NCBI GenBank assembly: GCA_964407665.1
Contig: CAYOWK010000001.1
Span: forward strand, 62,001-126,000
DNA from: CAYOWK01 sp964407665
Lineage (GTDB): Bacteria > Pseudomonadota > Alphaproteobacteria > Caulobacterales > Hyphomonadaceae
Reading direction: 5' to 3'
DNA length: 64,000 nucleotides
This document shows positions 14,106 to 22,647 of this stretch, in pieces. The notes under the pieces are model-generated. The model worked only from the letters and a program-made list of their open reading frames with translations, did no database searches and was not told the origin of the DNA. Made by a program: the position numbers and the translations under genes. Every line of letters starts with the position of its first letter. Position 1 is the first letter of the stretch.

Positions 14106-16033
14106 CCGCCGAAACCCAAAGCATCCAGTTCATCCCGCTCAACCAGCTGATCCCGTCGCCGCGCAATGTGCGGCGCAAGGATCGCAAGGCTGATATCGAC
14201 TCGCTGGCCGCATCGATCAGCGCGCGTGGACTTCTGCAGAATCTCTGTGTCGTCCCGTCCGCCGATGGCAAGTACGAGGTCGACGCAGGCGGCCGACGCC
14301 TTGCCGCCCTGAAGAAGCTGGCGCGCGACAAGACGATCCCGAAGGACTTCGCTGTTCCCTGCCATGTCGTCGCCCTGGAAGAGGGCCGCGAAGTCTCGCT
14401 GATCGAGAATGTCCATCGTGTCGCCATGGACGCGATGGATGAAGTGGACGCCTTCGCGGCGCTCATCGCCGAAGGCGCAACGCCAGACGATGTGGCGCGC
14501 CGTTTCGGGGTCACGCGCCGGCATGTCGATCAGCGGCTGGCGCTGGCCGGCCTGTCGCCGAAGATCAAGGCCGCGTGGAAGCGTGGCGATGTGAGCCTCG
14601 AAGCGGCGCGCGCCTTCTGTCTGGTGGAGGACCACGCGCAGCAGGAAGCGGTGTTCAAGAGTCTCGACCGTCCGGTCACGCATGCCGGTTCTGTCCGGGC
14701 TCGTCTGATGGAGGGGCGGATGCGGGCGTCCGATCGGCTGGCGCGGTTTGTCGGGCTGGAAGCCTATGAACTGGCCGGAGGCGCCGTTGTCCGTGACCTG
14801 TTCGATGTGGACGCCGTCTATGTCGGCGATCCAGCACTCATGACGCAGTTGGCTGAGCAGAAACTCAACCGCGCGAGACAGGCCTGGCTGGAGCAAGGCT
14901 GGGGTTGGGTCGATATCAATCTCGGCCAGAAGGGCGGGGAGGGGTATTCCGCCGTGCGCCTCCAGCCGGACTGGAGGGAGTTCACCGACGCGGAGGAGGC
15001 GGAGTTGTCGCGCCTGCGCAGTGAGTTGGAGGCGCTCGATGCCGTGCTGGATGATGACAGCGTGGAAGATGATCTGCGCTGGGAGACGCGCGACGATCTC
15101 GCGGCCGCCATCGAGACCCTGCGGCAGTCGGCTCGTGTGTGGGGCAAGGAGATCATCGCGCACGCGGGCGTCGTGTTGTCAATTAGTTACGATGCAGAGG
15201 TGCGCGCGGCCCTGGGCGTTGTCCGGCTGGCCGATGAGAAGACGATCAATGCGATCCGCAAGCGACTCGCAACCGATCATGCGAATGCCGATGACGGCGT
15301 AGTGGAAAGCGAAATCTCCTCCACTACGGATACGACGCCGATGGAGAGCGGCCTGCCCAAGACGCTGATCCGCGATTTGTCACACGCCCGGACACGCGCC
15401 ATCCGCCTCCTGCTAACGCGTGATCGGGAAACTGCTCTTGCAGTGACTGTCGCCGCGATGATCGCGCGTTCCGTTTTCAAGAGCGAACTGCCGGGAATCG
15501 GAGTCGCGGCGCATACTGCGTACGTTAACGATCTTGACGATCTCGTTGAAACGCGCAGCGCAGTTCTTGCGCACGTTCCTGACGAAGAGGATGAGTTGCT
15601 GGATTGGTGCCTGATCCAACCGCCGGAGACACTCCTCTCACTGCTTGCCGTCGTCGTCGCAGATTCGGTTGATTTGGTTCACGAGAAGGGCTCGCTGGCC
15701 GACAATCGTCGCCATGCTCTGGCTGACAGGCTGGCATCTATCCTCGACCTCGATATGCGTCAGTTTTGGGAAGCGGACAGCTCATACTGGACGCGTCTTC
15801 CGAAGGCAGACCTTTTGGCGGCCTTTGCCGAGGCCCCAGTTCCCGCAAACCAATCGGAGCGATCGCGGGAGGCCGTCATCAAGGCGCACGCCAAACTCAA
15901 GAAAGACGAACTGGCCGCCAAGGTTGGTGAAGTGTTCGCAGGGGTTGGCTATCTGCCCGATCTGCTGGTCACGCCTGTTCCTGCGGGTGTTTTCGTGTTG
16001 ACCTCTGCAGGTGCGGCGATTGCCGCTGAGTAA
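14102..16033 (+). CDS. ParB/Spo0J-like nuclease-domain protein of the mobile element
   Basis: A 643-residue protein from ATG 14102 (GGAGCATCCC just before it). The ParB/Srx-type N-terminal domain spans about 8-105 (IPLNQLIPSPRNVRRKD, LAASISARGLLQNLCVV, EVDAGGRRLAALKKL, LIENVHRVAMDAMDEVDAF). An HTH follows (VARRFGVTRRHVDQRLALAG). The rest is a long acidic C-terminal region typical of ParB-like proteins carried by plasmids and integrative elements in Alphaproteobacteria. No ParA is adjacent, so a regulatory or transfer-related role is as likely as partition. A decayed copy of its C-terminus lies at 50655-50812. Confidence 0.88.
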   Translation: MTAETQSIQFIPLNQLIPSPRNVRRKDRKADIDSLAASISARGLLQNLCVVPSADGKYEVDAGGRRLAALKKLARDKTIPKDFAVPCHVVALEEGREVSLIENVHRVAMDAMDEVDAFAALIAEGATPDDVARRFGVTRRHVDQRLALAGLSPKIKAAWKRGDVSLEAARAFCLVEDHAQQEAVFKSLDRPVTHAGSVRARLMEGRMRASDRLARFVGLEAYELAGGAVVRDLFDVDAVYVGDPALMTQLAEQKLNRARQAWLEQGWGWVDINLGQKGGEGYSAVRLQPDWREFTDAEEAELSRLRSELEALDAVLDDDSVEDDLRWETRDDLAAAIETLRQSARVWGKEIIAHAGVVLSISYDAEVRAALGVVRLADEKTINAIRKRLATDHANADDGVVESEISSTTDTTPMESGLPKTLIRDLSHARTRAIRLLLTRDRETALAVTVAAMIARSVFKSELPGIGVAAHTAYVNDLDDLVETRSAVLAHVPDEEDELLDWCLIQPPETLLSLLAVVVADSVDLVHEKGSLADNRRHALADRLASILDLDMRQFWEADSSYWTRLPKADLLAAFAEAPVPANQSERSREAVIKAHAKLKKDELAAKVGEVFAGVGYLPDLLVTPVPAGVFVLTSAGAAIAAE

Positions 16034-16056
16034 AAGTCACTGGTTGGAATCAAAGG

Positions 16057-16094
16057 GGCCGTCGGAAAACCGGCGGCCTCTTCTTTTCTCTTTT
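16057..16094 (+). terminator. Terminator after the parB-like gene
   Basis: A GC-rich stem (GGCCGTCGG, AAAA loop, CCGGCGGCC) is followed by a pyrimidine/T-rich run. A degenerate version of the same region follows the parB remnant near 50860. Confidence 0.7.
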
Positions 16095-16204
16095 CGCAGA
16101 CCCTAGGTCGGGCGGTGGGTCTGCGTGGCGATAACATGACGGGGCGAGCAAGGTCGATTTTCTGTCCGTCTTGCAATTAGTTCGCATTTGCACTAGGACG
16201 CGTT

Positions 16205-18133
16205 ATGCTTAAAGTGCTCCGATTTCTGACTTTGGGTTGGTTTCTGTTGGGAGGCGGAAATGCTTTCGCGCAAGAACGACCGATCGAGAACGCGCAAATA
16301 ATCTGGCGCCTCCTCGATTATGTTGGGGTCGATTACCCGGGCGCTGTAAGCGCTGGCGCGGTGGTCAATGACGCCGAGTATCGAGAGATGGTGGAGTTTG
16401 CTGCCGAGGTTGGCGTCCGGTTAAATGAGCTTCCAAGAAACGCCTACACGCCTGGGCTGACGGAACAGGTCCGGACCCTTCAGCGCCATATTGCCGACAA
16501 GGCGGACGCTAAGGTCGTTGCTGCCTCAGCGCACAGTCTGGCTGACACCATTCTAGCAGCGTTTCCTAGTCCCGTCGCACCCGCTGTGACCCCCGATATC
16601 CAGCGCGGCGCGTCGCTCTATGCGGAAAAGTGCGCCGATTGCCATGGCCTAACGGGCCTGGCCGATGGGCCAGGGGCCAAAGGTCTCGACCCGCAACCAA
16701 TCGCGTTCGCGCAGGTTGATCGCGCGCGTGAACGCAGCATCCTTGGTCTCTATCAGGTCATCGGGCAGGGACTTGACGGCACCGCGATGGAGAGCTTCTC
16801 CGATCTGCCCGAACCCGACCGTTGGGCGCTGGCGTTCTACGTTGGCTCGTTTGCATTTTCGGATGAGCAGGCGTCACGGGGCGAGCAGCTCTGGAAATCT
16901 GACCCCGAACTCCGGGCCACTATCAACGGTCTGGCGGAGCTGACGCAGAAGACGCCGGCGACAGTCGCGGAGACAATCGGCGAGACGAACGCGAGAGCCG
17001 TCACCGCCTATCTCCGTCGTAATCCAGCCGCGTTGACAGACAAGCCCGAAGGCGGACTGACATTGGCCCGCTTGCGCCTTCTGCAAAGTGGGGAAGCCTA
17101 TCGCGCTGGAGATCAGTCCCGTGCGCGCGACCTAGCGCTATCTGCTTACCTCGATGGATTCGAGCCGAGCGAGCCGGCCATCTCTATGAGGGATCCGGCA
17201 TTGTTACGAGATGTCGAGACAGCTATGGCCGACCTGCGAGCCGCCATTGGTAACAAGGCTGCCGTGGCAGATGTCGACGCCAGCAACGCGCGCGTTGTCG
17301 CGCTCTTCGATCGGGTGGAGACTGTCCTCAACCCGACCGAAGCGGACGGGGGGGCCGGTTTCCTCGGAGCCTTCACAATCCTGCTGCGCGAAGGCCTGGA
17401 AGCGCTGCTCATTGTGGTGACGATGTTGGCGTTTCTGCGAAAAGCGGAGCGTGTTGACATGACCCGGTATGTCCACATCGGATGGGTTTCGGCTTTGCTC
17501 GCGGGCGCCGCGACTTGGGCTGTCGCGACCAATCTCATTCAGATTAGTGGCGCGAGTCGCGAGCTGACGGAGGGATTTGGCTCGTTGCTAGCGGCGGTCG
17601 TTCTGATCGGGGTCGGCATCTGGATGCACGGGAAGGGGCAAGCCGACGCCTGGCAGATCTACATCAAGGAAAAACTGTCCCAAGCGCTTACGAAGAAATC
17701 CGCATGGTTCCTGTTCGCCATGGCGTTTGTCGTCGTCTATCGCGAAGTCTTTGAGACGATCCTGTTCTTCACGGTGCTCTGGAGCCAAGGTGAGGGCGTC
17801 GCCATGCTCGCGGGCGCAGCGGCAGCAATTGTCGTCCTCGCAGGCATTGCCTGGGCCATGCTGCGGTACAGCCGCCGCTTGCCGATCGGAAAGTTTTTTT
17901 CATGGAGCGCAATTCTGATGGGGGCTCTGGCGGTGGTGCTGACAGGAAAGGGAGTTGCGGGTCTGCAGGAAGCCGGACTCGTTGATGTGCGCTCGCTGGC
18001 TGCTGCGCCGCGGATCGATATCCTCGGTCTTTACCCCACTTGGGAAGGCGTGATCGCGCAATCGCTGGTCATTCTGGCGCTAGTTATTGGGTTTTGGCGG
18101 GCGTCCCGGCCAGCTTCTACAAGCGCGCAGTAG
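16205..18133 (+). CDS. Cytochrome c-FTR1 iron permease fusion
   Basis: The protein has 642 residues. A signal peptide (1-23, ending AFAQ) is followed by a periplasmic region with a class I cytochrome c domain (heme motif CADCH at 143-147; distal Met probably in GTAMESF). The C-terminal membrane part is of the FTR1/EfeU permease family with two REXXE motifs: REGLEALL near 394 and REVFETIL near 512, which bind iron. This fusion replaces separate EfeO/EfeB-type partners, coupling redox chemistry at the outside of the membrane to ferric iron uptake; the coupling is inferred. It is the first gene of the metal cargo, right after the parB terminator. Confidence 0.88.
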   Translation: MLKVLRFLTLGWFLLGGGNAFAQERPIENAQIIWRLLDYVGVDYPGAVSAGAVVNDAEYREMVEFAAEVGVRLNELPRNAYTPGLTEQVRTLQRHIADKADAKVVAASAHSLADTILAAFPSPVAPAVTPDIQRGASLYAEKCADCHGLTGLADGPGAKGLDPQPIAFAQVDRARERSILGLYQVIGQGLDGTAMESFSDLPEPDRWALAFYVGSFAFSDEQASRGEQLWKSDPELRATINGLAELTQKTPATVAETIGETNARAVTAYLRRNPAALTDKPEGGLTLARLRLLQSGEAYRAGDQSRARDLALSAYLDGFEPSEPAISMRDPALLRDVETAMADLRAAIGNKAAVADVDASNARVVALFDRVETVLNPTEADGGAGFLGAFTILLREGLEALLIVVTMLAFLRKAERVDMTRYVHIGWVSALLAGAATWAVATNLIQISGASRELTEGFGSLLAAVVLIGVGIWMHGKGQADAWQIYIKEKLSQALTKKSAWFLFAMAFVVVYREVFETILFFTVLWSQGEGVAMLAGAAAAIVVLAGIAWAMLRYSRRLPIGKFFSWSAILMGALAVVLTGKGVAGLQEAGLVDVRSLAAAPRIDILGLYPTWEGVIAQSLVILALVIGFWRASRPASTSAQ

Positions 18134-18460
18134 TCATGGACGTGTTGCTGGCATTTCGGTGTGGAGTCGCGGGAGCGCTTGGCGCCCCACTGGTGCTGCA
18201 TCGTCAACTGGACCGCGGTCGGCCAAAATGCGGTGGGATGTGCCGGACAGTCGTCGGCGGAGAAATGTAGCTGTTGGCGAAGGATGACCACACCTGTTGC
18301 CGCCGGAGCACTCGCTCTTACCAGGGTGGGCGTCTGCGCAGTTGCGGCGGAATGAAAATGTCGGAACCTTGCCCGGGGTGATCTGGCCAAGGCTCCTTCA
18401 GTCTCGCGCTTCCTAGCTCCGGTCTCGCGGCGGCGTCGCCGTCGCAAAAGGCGGTCAACA
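18134..18460. other. Intergenic stretch with no convincing gene
   Basis: Short frames exist on both strands, including a 44-codon frame from 18136, but none has a recognisable domain, signal peptide or good ribosome site. It separates the FTR1 fusion from a convergent small secreted protein. Confidence 0.4.
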
Positions 18461-18772
18461 TCAGCCAGTCGATTTGTTCGTGGTTCCGGCCGGATCACAT
18501 ACCCGGCCGGTCAAAGCCTTTGCTGCGCGATCACAGCGTGCTTGTAGGTCGGCGTCGTCCGGCGATGCTTGCAGCTTCATGCGCAATTGATTGCAATTGT
18601 TCACCAGAGCTTGCCGGCCGATATCTGCACGGGGTCCATGTTGTTGGGCGCCGCAAGGATTGCTGACGTGAGCGCCGAAGGTGGGTTTTCCATGATTGGG
18701 AAAATCGGGCGGTGAAGCCCAGGCCGCCTGGGAAATGAAGGCCGCGCTGAGGGCGATAAGGATGGTACGCAT
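18461..18772 (-). CDS. Small secreted protein of the metal cargo, family unknown
   Basis: A 103-residue protein from ATG 18772 with CAGGAG nine bases upstream. It has a signal peptide (MRTILIALSAAFISQAAWAS). The mature part has three to four Cys residues (NPCGAQQHG, NNCNQLRMK, QARCDRAAK, RVCDPAG), so disulfides are likely. I do not recognise the family. Position next to iron and copper genes suggests a periplasmic metal-related role, but that is only context. Confidence 0.65.
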   Translation of the reverse strand: MRTILIALSAAFISQAAWASPPDFPNHGKPTFGAHVSNPCGAQQHGPRADIGRQALVNNCNQLRMKLQASPDDADLQARCDRAAKALTGRVCDPAGTTNKSTG

Positions 18773-18851
18773 TGTATTGATCTCCTGGGGTCGAACGTGT
18801 GAGATGCGAAAAACTTTGGTTATGCCGAAGTCCGGTCGCTGTAAGATGCTT

Positions 18852-19130
18852 CTAGGTGTGGGACTCTGGCCGTGAATTCTGTCTCGCGCCGCGAAGGCAG
18901 AGGACCAAGATCGCGGCGCATGGCAGGACAAAGACGAGCGGCGTGAGAGCGGCAAGCGAGAGCCAGTGCTGGCTGACGGCGAAAGCGGCGGCGCCTGATA
19001 TCAGCACAAGCATCGCTACGATTGCGCCGGCGCGACCAATTTTGCTTCGAGTGTTCGTGCTTGGCTCCGCTGTGCGAGAAGGGGAGGAGAGCATGACGGC
19101 GTATGGCGAGGCTGGAGGATCTGAGTCCAT
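18852..19130 (-). CDS. Small two-span membrane protein
   Basis: A 92-residue protein starting at 19130 with GGAG eight bases upstream. Two hydrophobic helices (GAIVAMLVLISGAAAFAVS and LAALTPLVFVLPCAAILVLC) end in a basic tail (LRGARQNSRPESHT). It somewhat resembles the short DUF2933-type membrane proteins that accompany copper operons, but the match is weak. It precedes the small secreted protein on the same strand by 79 bases, so the two may form an operon. Confidence 0.55.
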   Translation of the reverse strand: MDSDPPASPYAVMLSSPSRTAEPSTNTRSKIGRAGAIVAMLVLISGAAAFAVSQHWLSLAALTPLVFVLPCAAILVLCLRGARQNSRPESHT

Positions 19131-19601
19131 GTTTGTGTCTCCGGTTCAAGGCGATGACTTTCGCCCGTGGTCCAACGTGCCAGCACGATCCAAACTTGGA
19201 GCAGCGATGCTGCCGTGGCTGAGGAGAGCGTGTCTGTGTGTATGGCTTCGCGACCGGGGCCGCGAACGATACAGCTTGATGAGTTTCAGCTGTCGCGCGG
19301 CGCGGGCGCGCGCATTGATCCCGTCGCGCCACCTCCTCAGAAGCGCGAGCGCCAAATGTTGCGCAATTATCTGGCCGTTATTTCCGACGGGATTTGCGGC
19401 ATCGTGCCCTGCACACTAGGTAGGCTGTCAAGATTCGAAGTTGCGCGATCCAGGGCGCTCTGGACGATGGCTATTGGTCGGCGCATTTAAATTTCATTTC
19501 AGGTGTATCGTTGCGGCGATCAGCTCCGTACCGGTAACTGAGACCCAAGGATTCGAGCGCCGTCACGGCTATGGCGGGCTTTACCTGAGGAGGCGGACTA
19601 C
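19131..19601. promoter_or_regulatory. Non-coding region upstream of the ECF sigma operon
   Basis: No gene could be supported in these 471 bases. GTAACT (19534-19539) followed 14 bases later by CGAG resembles ECF/SigF-type promoters of the GTAAC...CGA class, although the spacer is a little shorter than usual. A promoter for the divergent membrane-protein gene at 19130 must also lie here. Confidence 0.35.
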
Positions 19602-19706
19602 ATGGACGGTATGAGTCTCTGCCGATCTCACGATTTCGGACCGCTCTGTGGGGCTGTGCGTGAGTGCCGCAGCTTGGCCGGGAATGGCGATCGGCGCGAC
19701 ACGTGA
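19602..19706 (+). CDS. 34-codon upstream ORF coupled to the ECF sigma gene
   Basis: The frame starts MDGMSLCRSHDF at an ATG preceded by a strong GAGGAGG ribosome site (19587-19593). It ends in TGA that overlaps the GTG start of the sigma gene (GTGA at 19703-19706). The sigma gene has no ribosome site of its own, so its translation may depend on reading this peptide. The peptide has three Cys residues but no recognised family. The spacing supports translation; the function is inferred. Confidence 0.45.
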   Translation: MDGMSLCRSHDFGPLCGAVRECRSLAGNGDRRDT

Positions 19707-20254
19707 GTGCTTATGAAGAAGGCCTGCACGTTTTGATCACACAAGGACTCCAGGGGGACGCTGCCGCCTATCGTCAATTCCTTGACCGCCTCGGCGGAAT
19801 GTTTCGTACCTTTTTTCGTCGCAAGCTCCGATCGGAAGACGTGGCGCACGCCGAGGATCTCGTGCAGGAAACTCTTCTCGCCATTCACCTGCACCGGCAC
19901 AGCTACGATCCATCACGCCGCATAACGGCCTGGGTCTACGCTATCGCGCGCTACAAGCTGATTGACCACTACAGGCGCTCGCCGGCGTTGCGCCAATTTG
20001 TACCTGTCGATGACATCGACGATCTGTTTTCGGGTGATGTGGCGGACGCTAGCGATCCGGCGCGCGATATCGCAGCCATGCTCAAACATCTTCCTGTCAA
20101 GCAGAGCACGGCCATTCGACTGGTAAAGCTTGAGGAGCTTACTTCGAAGGAGGCGGCCCAGCGTATGGGCGTGTCGGAGGCAGACGTGAAGATCAATCTT
20201 CACCGAGGATTGAAAAAGCTTATGGCTCTTTCCGCCAGCAAGGACGTGGCATGA
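19703..20254 (+). CDS. sigF: ECF sigma factor (SigF-like)
   Basis: A 183-residue protein from GTG 19703. It has region 2 (HAEDLVQETLLAIHLHRHSY, RRITAWVYAIARYKLIDHYR) and region 4 (KQSTAIRLVKLEELTSKEAA, MGVSEADVKINLHRGLKKL). It is followed with an ATGA overlap by a six-span DUF1109 protein, the NrsF anti-sigma, so the pair matches the SigF-NrsF system of Caulobacter that responds to metal stress. A longer in-frame start at 19664 has no ribosome site. Confidence 0.85.
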   Translation: MSAYEEGLHVLITQGLQGDAAAYRQFLDRLGGMFRTFFRRKLRSEDVAHAEDLVQETLLAIHLHRHSYDPSRRITAWVYAIARYKLIDHYRRSPALRQFVPVDDIDDLFSGDVADASDPARDIAAMLKHLPVKQSTAIRLVKLEELTSKEAAQRMGVSEADVKINLHRGLKKLMALSASKDVA

Positions 20255-20886
20255 AAACCGATCGCTTGATTGATGCGCTGGCGCACGACACCGGCGCAAC
20301 ACCGCGATACGTCGCCGAGAGGCGATTGGCGATGGCCGGTATTGCGGGGTTGGCGGTAGCTTTCGCCATGGTTGTGGCCGTTTTCGGAGTTCGAGAAGAC
20401 TTCGGGAGTTCCATGACAGTCGTGTTGCTCAAGACCGCGTTTGGCGTTGTGGCGCTGGCTGCCGCCTTGCCGTTGCTCCTCGAACTTGCCCGACCAAATA
20501 CGGGCGCCAGGCGTGCCGTAGGGCCAGCGGCTTTGTTTGCGGCGGCAAGTGTCGCAATTGCGATGGGCGCTTTCCTTCTTACGCCTCCAGAAGCGCGCAT
20601 GAGCGCCTGGGTTGGCGGCGGAATGCCCGAGTGTCTCTACCGCATTCCGCTGCTCGCGGTTCCTGTCGCGGTAGCGCTGTTTCTTGCTGTTCGCGGCCTT
20701 GGCCCGACGCGGCTGACCTTGGCGGGCGCAGCGATCGGCGGCGTCTCCGGAAGCATTGCCGCGATCGCCTACTCCAGCTGCTGCCAGATGGACACCGCAC
20801 TCTATGTTGCGAGCTGGTATCTGGCGGCAATTCTCTTTTGCTCAGCGATCGGGGCCGTGGTGATTGGGCGGGCGCTGAAATGGTAA
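20251..20886 (+). CDS. nrsF: NrsF-type anti-sigma factor (DUF1109)
   Basis: The protein has 211 residues with six predicted membrane helices. A cytosolic N-terminal tip carries the sequence LIDALAHDTGATPRYVAERR. Two periplasmic-side Cys signatures (MPECLYRI and SSCCQMD) match the conserved cysteines that NrsF proteins use to sense stress. It overlaps the sigma gene by four bases (ATGA). Confidence 0.87.
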   Translation: MKTDRLIDALAHDTGATPRYVAERRLAMAGIAGLAVAFAMVVAVFGVREDFGSSMTVVLLKTAFGVVALAAALPLLLELARPNTGARRAVGPAALFAAASVAIAMGAFLLTPPEARMSAWVGGGMPECLYRIPLLAVPVAVALFLAVRGLGPTRLTLAGAAIGGVSGSIAAIAYSSCCQMDTALYVASWYLAAILFCSAIGAVVIGRALKW

Positions 20887-20994
20887 AGGTATCTTTGCAG
20901 GTGAGCCGACGGACGGATGCCGCCGACACCACTATTCCCGCATTTCTTGATTGTCGTTGACGCAATGTTGTCCTTCTTGCAATACTTAGAGATC

Positions 20995-21342
20995 ATGCGG
21001 CGGATTTGGCTCACTCTGTTAGTCGTCTTCTCGCTCGCGGTCGGCGGAGTTGCGAGCGCGTCGGCTGCGCAGACCTGCCCGTTCAAATCGGCTCCTGTGG
21101 CAAAGCATGATTGCTGTCCGGTCGACGCCATGAAAAAGTCGCCCGGCAGCCCCCACAATTCAAAGAAGCTGACGGACTGTCAGTTGGGGCAATCATGCAG
21201 GGGTTCCTTCGCTGTGCCAGTCAGCGTGCCAATTCTGGAATCTGTCCTGATCGATGGCGTCAACCCCGCGCCTGTCTTCGCTGACGTTCGGCACATTTCA
21301 ACCGTCTCGTTCGCCTTCTGGCGCCCTCCGCGGATCGTCTGA
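20995..21342 (+). CDS. Small secreted Cys-containing protein
   Basis: A 115-residue protein from ATG 20995 (an upstream in-frame ATG at 20965 is possible). It has a signal peptide (MRRIWLTLLVVFSLAVGGVA, SASA) and a Cys-rich segment (QTCPFKSAPVAKHDCCPVDA, LTDCQLGQSC). The pattern resembles small periplasmic proteins that precede Cus/Czc-type operons. The gene directly precedes the Cus-type outer-membrane factor. A metal-binding role is inferred. Confidence 0.6.
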   Translation: MRRIWLTLLVVFSLAVGGVASASAAQTCPFKSAPVAKHDCCPVDAMKKSPGSPHNSKKLTDCQLGQSCRGSFAVPVSVPILESVLIDGVNPAPVFADVRHISTVSFAFWRPPRIV

Positions 21343-21414
21343 TCGGTTCGATCAGCCGCCGCACGAGCGATCGTGTCGGCACTCATCCGCGAGCACACCG
21401 CCGGAGACTTTCAC

Positions 21415-22647
21415 ATGCGTTTCGCGTGGCTTTGCGGCTGCGTCATGGGCGTCGCTCCCATGGCGTCGGCCGACCCCCTGACGTTCGCCGAAGCACTGGG
21501 ACGCGCCAGCGCCGAAGCGCCGGGCGTTCTTGCGCGCCGGGCAGATACCGAGGCAGCAAGGTTGCTGATCAAGCCGGCGGGTGAATTGCCCGACCCGCAG
21601 CTAGCGCTCGGCGTCCAGAACCTGCCAGTGACCGGACCAGACCGCCTGGAGCTCAACCGAGACTTCATGACGATGCAAAGCGTCGGCGTGATGCAGGAGG
21701 TTCCGAACGGGGAGAAGCGCGAGGCGCGTGTCCTCAAGGCGACCGCGGACGCCGGCACGGCCCGCGCCGCGCTCGACGTGGCGCGACTGGAAGCGCGACT
21801 GGAGGCGGCGCGCTGGTGGATCGAAGCCTATTACGGTGTTGAGGAGTTGCGGGTTCTCGAGACTGTCCTGCGTGAACTGGACGGGCTGGTCGAAGCGACG
21901 ACAGCGAGCCTGTCCGCCGGATCGGGCTCCGCCGATGCGGCGCTCGCAGCCCGGCTCGAAGCCTCTCGCATCGCGGATCGTATGACCGATACACGGCTGC
22001 GGATCGTCGCGGCGCGCGCCGAACTGGAACGCTGGGTTGGACCACTGGGAACGGACGATATCGGTCCAGCTGCGCCGTCCTTCGACATCCAGCCGAACAT
22101 GCTCCGGCTGCATCTTGAGCATCATGTCGCCGTCGCCCTGGCCCTGGCGGAAATCGCGCAAGCCAGGGCCGGGGTCGATCTCGCCCGCGCCGACCGGAAC
22201 TCCGACTGGTCGTGGGAGGTGATGTACCAGAAGCGTGAGCCAGCCTTCAGCGACATGGTGTCGTTTGGCGTCCGCTTCAGCCTGCCGCTGTTCCAGTCGT
22301 CGCGGCAGTCACCGACAATTGACGCCCGTCAGGCCGAACTGAGACGCGCGCAGGCTGATCGCGATGGAGTACTCCGGCAACATCGCGCGCACCTTGAAAC
22401 CATGCTGGCGGATTATGCAGCGACCCGCGAGCGTCTCGACCGTCTCTCCGCCGTCCAGCTGCCCCTGGCACGGCAACGGCAGGCGGTCGCGGAAGCAGGG
22501 CAGGCGGCGGGAACCGCAAGCCTCGCCGATACGATCAACGCCCGCACGGCGGTTCTCGAAATCGACCTTCAGCGCTTCGCCCTTGAACGTCAGCTGACGC
22601 AGCTCGGGGCGACACTCACCATCGAGCACGGCGAGACGATGTCATGA
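21415..22647 (+). CDS. cusC: Cus-type outer-membrane efflux factor (TolC family)
   Basis: A 410-residue protein from ATG 21415 (GGAG eight bases upstream). It has a signal peptide (WLCGCVMGVAPMASA) and two OEP repeats with long heptad helices (ALGRASAEAPGVLARRADTE and ARQRQAVAEAGQAAGTASLA). It is the outer-membrane channel of a tripartite RND pump; its stop overlaps the adaptor start (ATGAGC region at 22644). The role in copper/silver rather than cobalt/zinc export follows from its CusB, CusA and CusF partners. Confidence 0.88.
   Translation: MRFAWLCGCVMGVAPMASADPLTFAEALGRASAEAPGVLARRADTEAARLLIKPAGELPDPQLALGVQNLPVTGPDRLELNRDFMTMQSVGVMQEVPNGEKREARVLKATADAGTARAALDVARLEARLEAARWWIEAYYGVEELRVLETVLRELDGLVEATTASLSAGSGSADAALAARLEASRIADRMTDTRLRIVAARAELERWVGPLGTDDIGPAAPSFDIQPNMLRLHLEHHVAVALALAEIAQARAGVDLARADRNSDWSWEVMYQKREPAFSDMVSFGVRFSLPLFQSSRQSPTIDARQAELRRAQADRDGVLRQHRAHLETMLADYAATRERLDRLSAVQLPLARQRQAVAEAGQAAGTASLADTINARTAVLEIDLQRFALERQLTQLGATLTIEHGETMS

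Noticed and set aside
18031..18498. 155-codon minus-strand frame downstream of the FTR1 fusion
   Set aside because: It overlaps the end of the permease gene and reads as an Arg-rich shadow with no domain or ribosome site.
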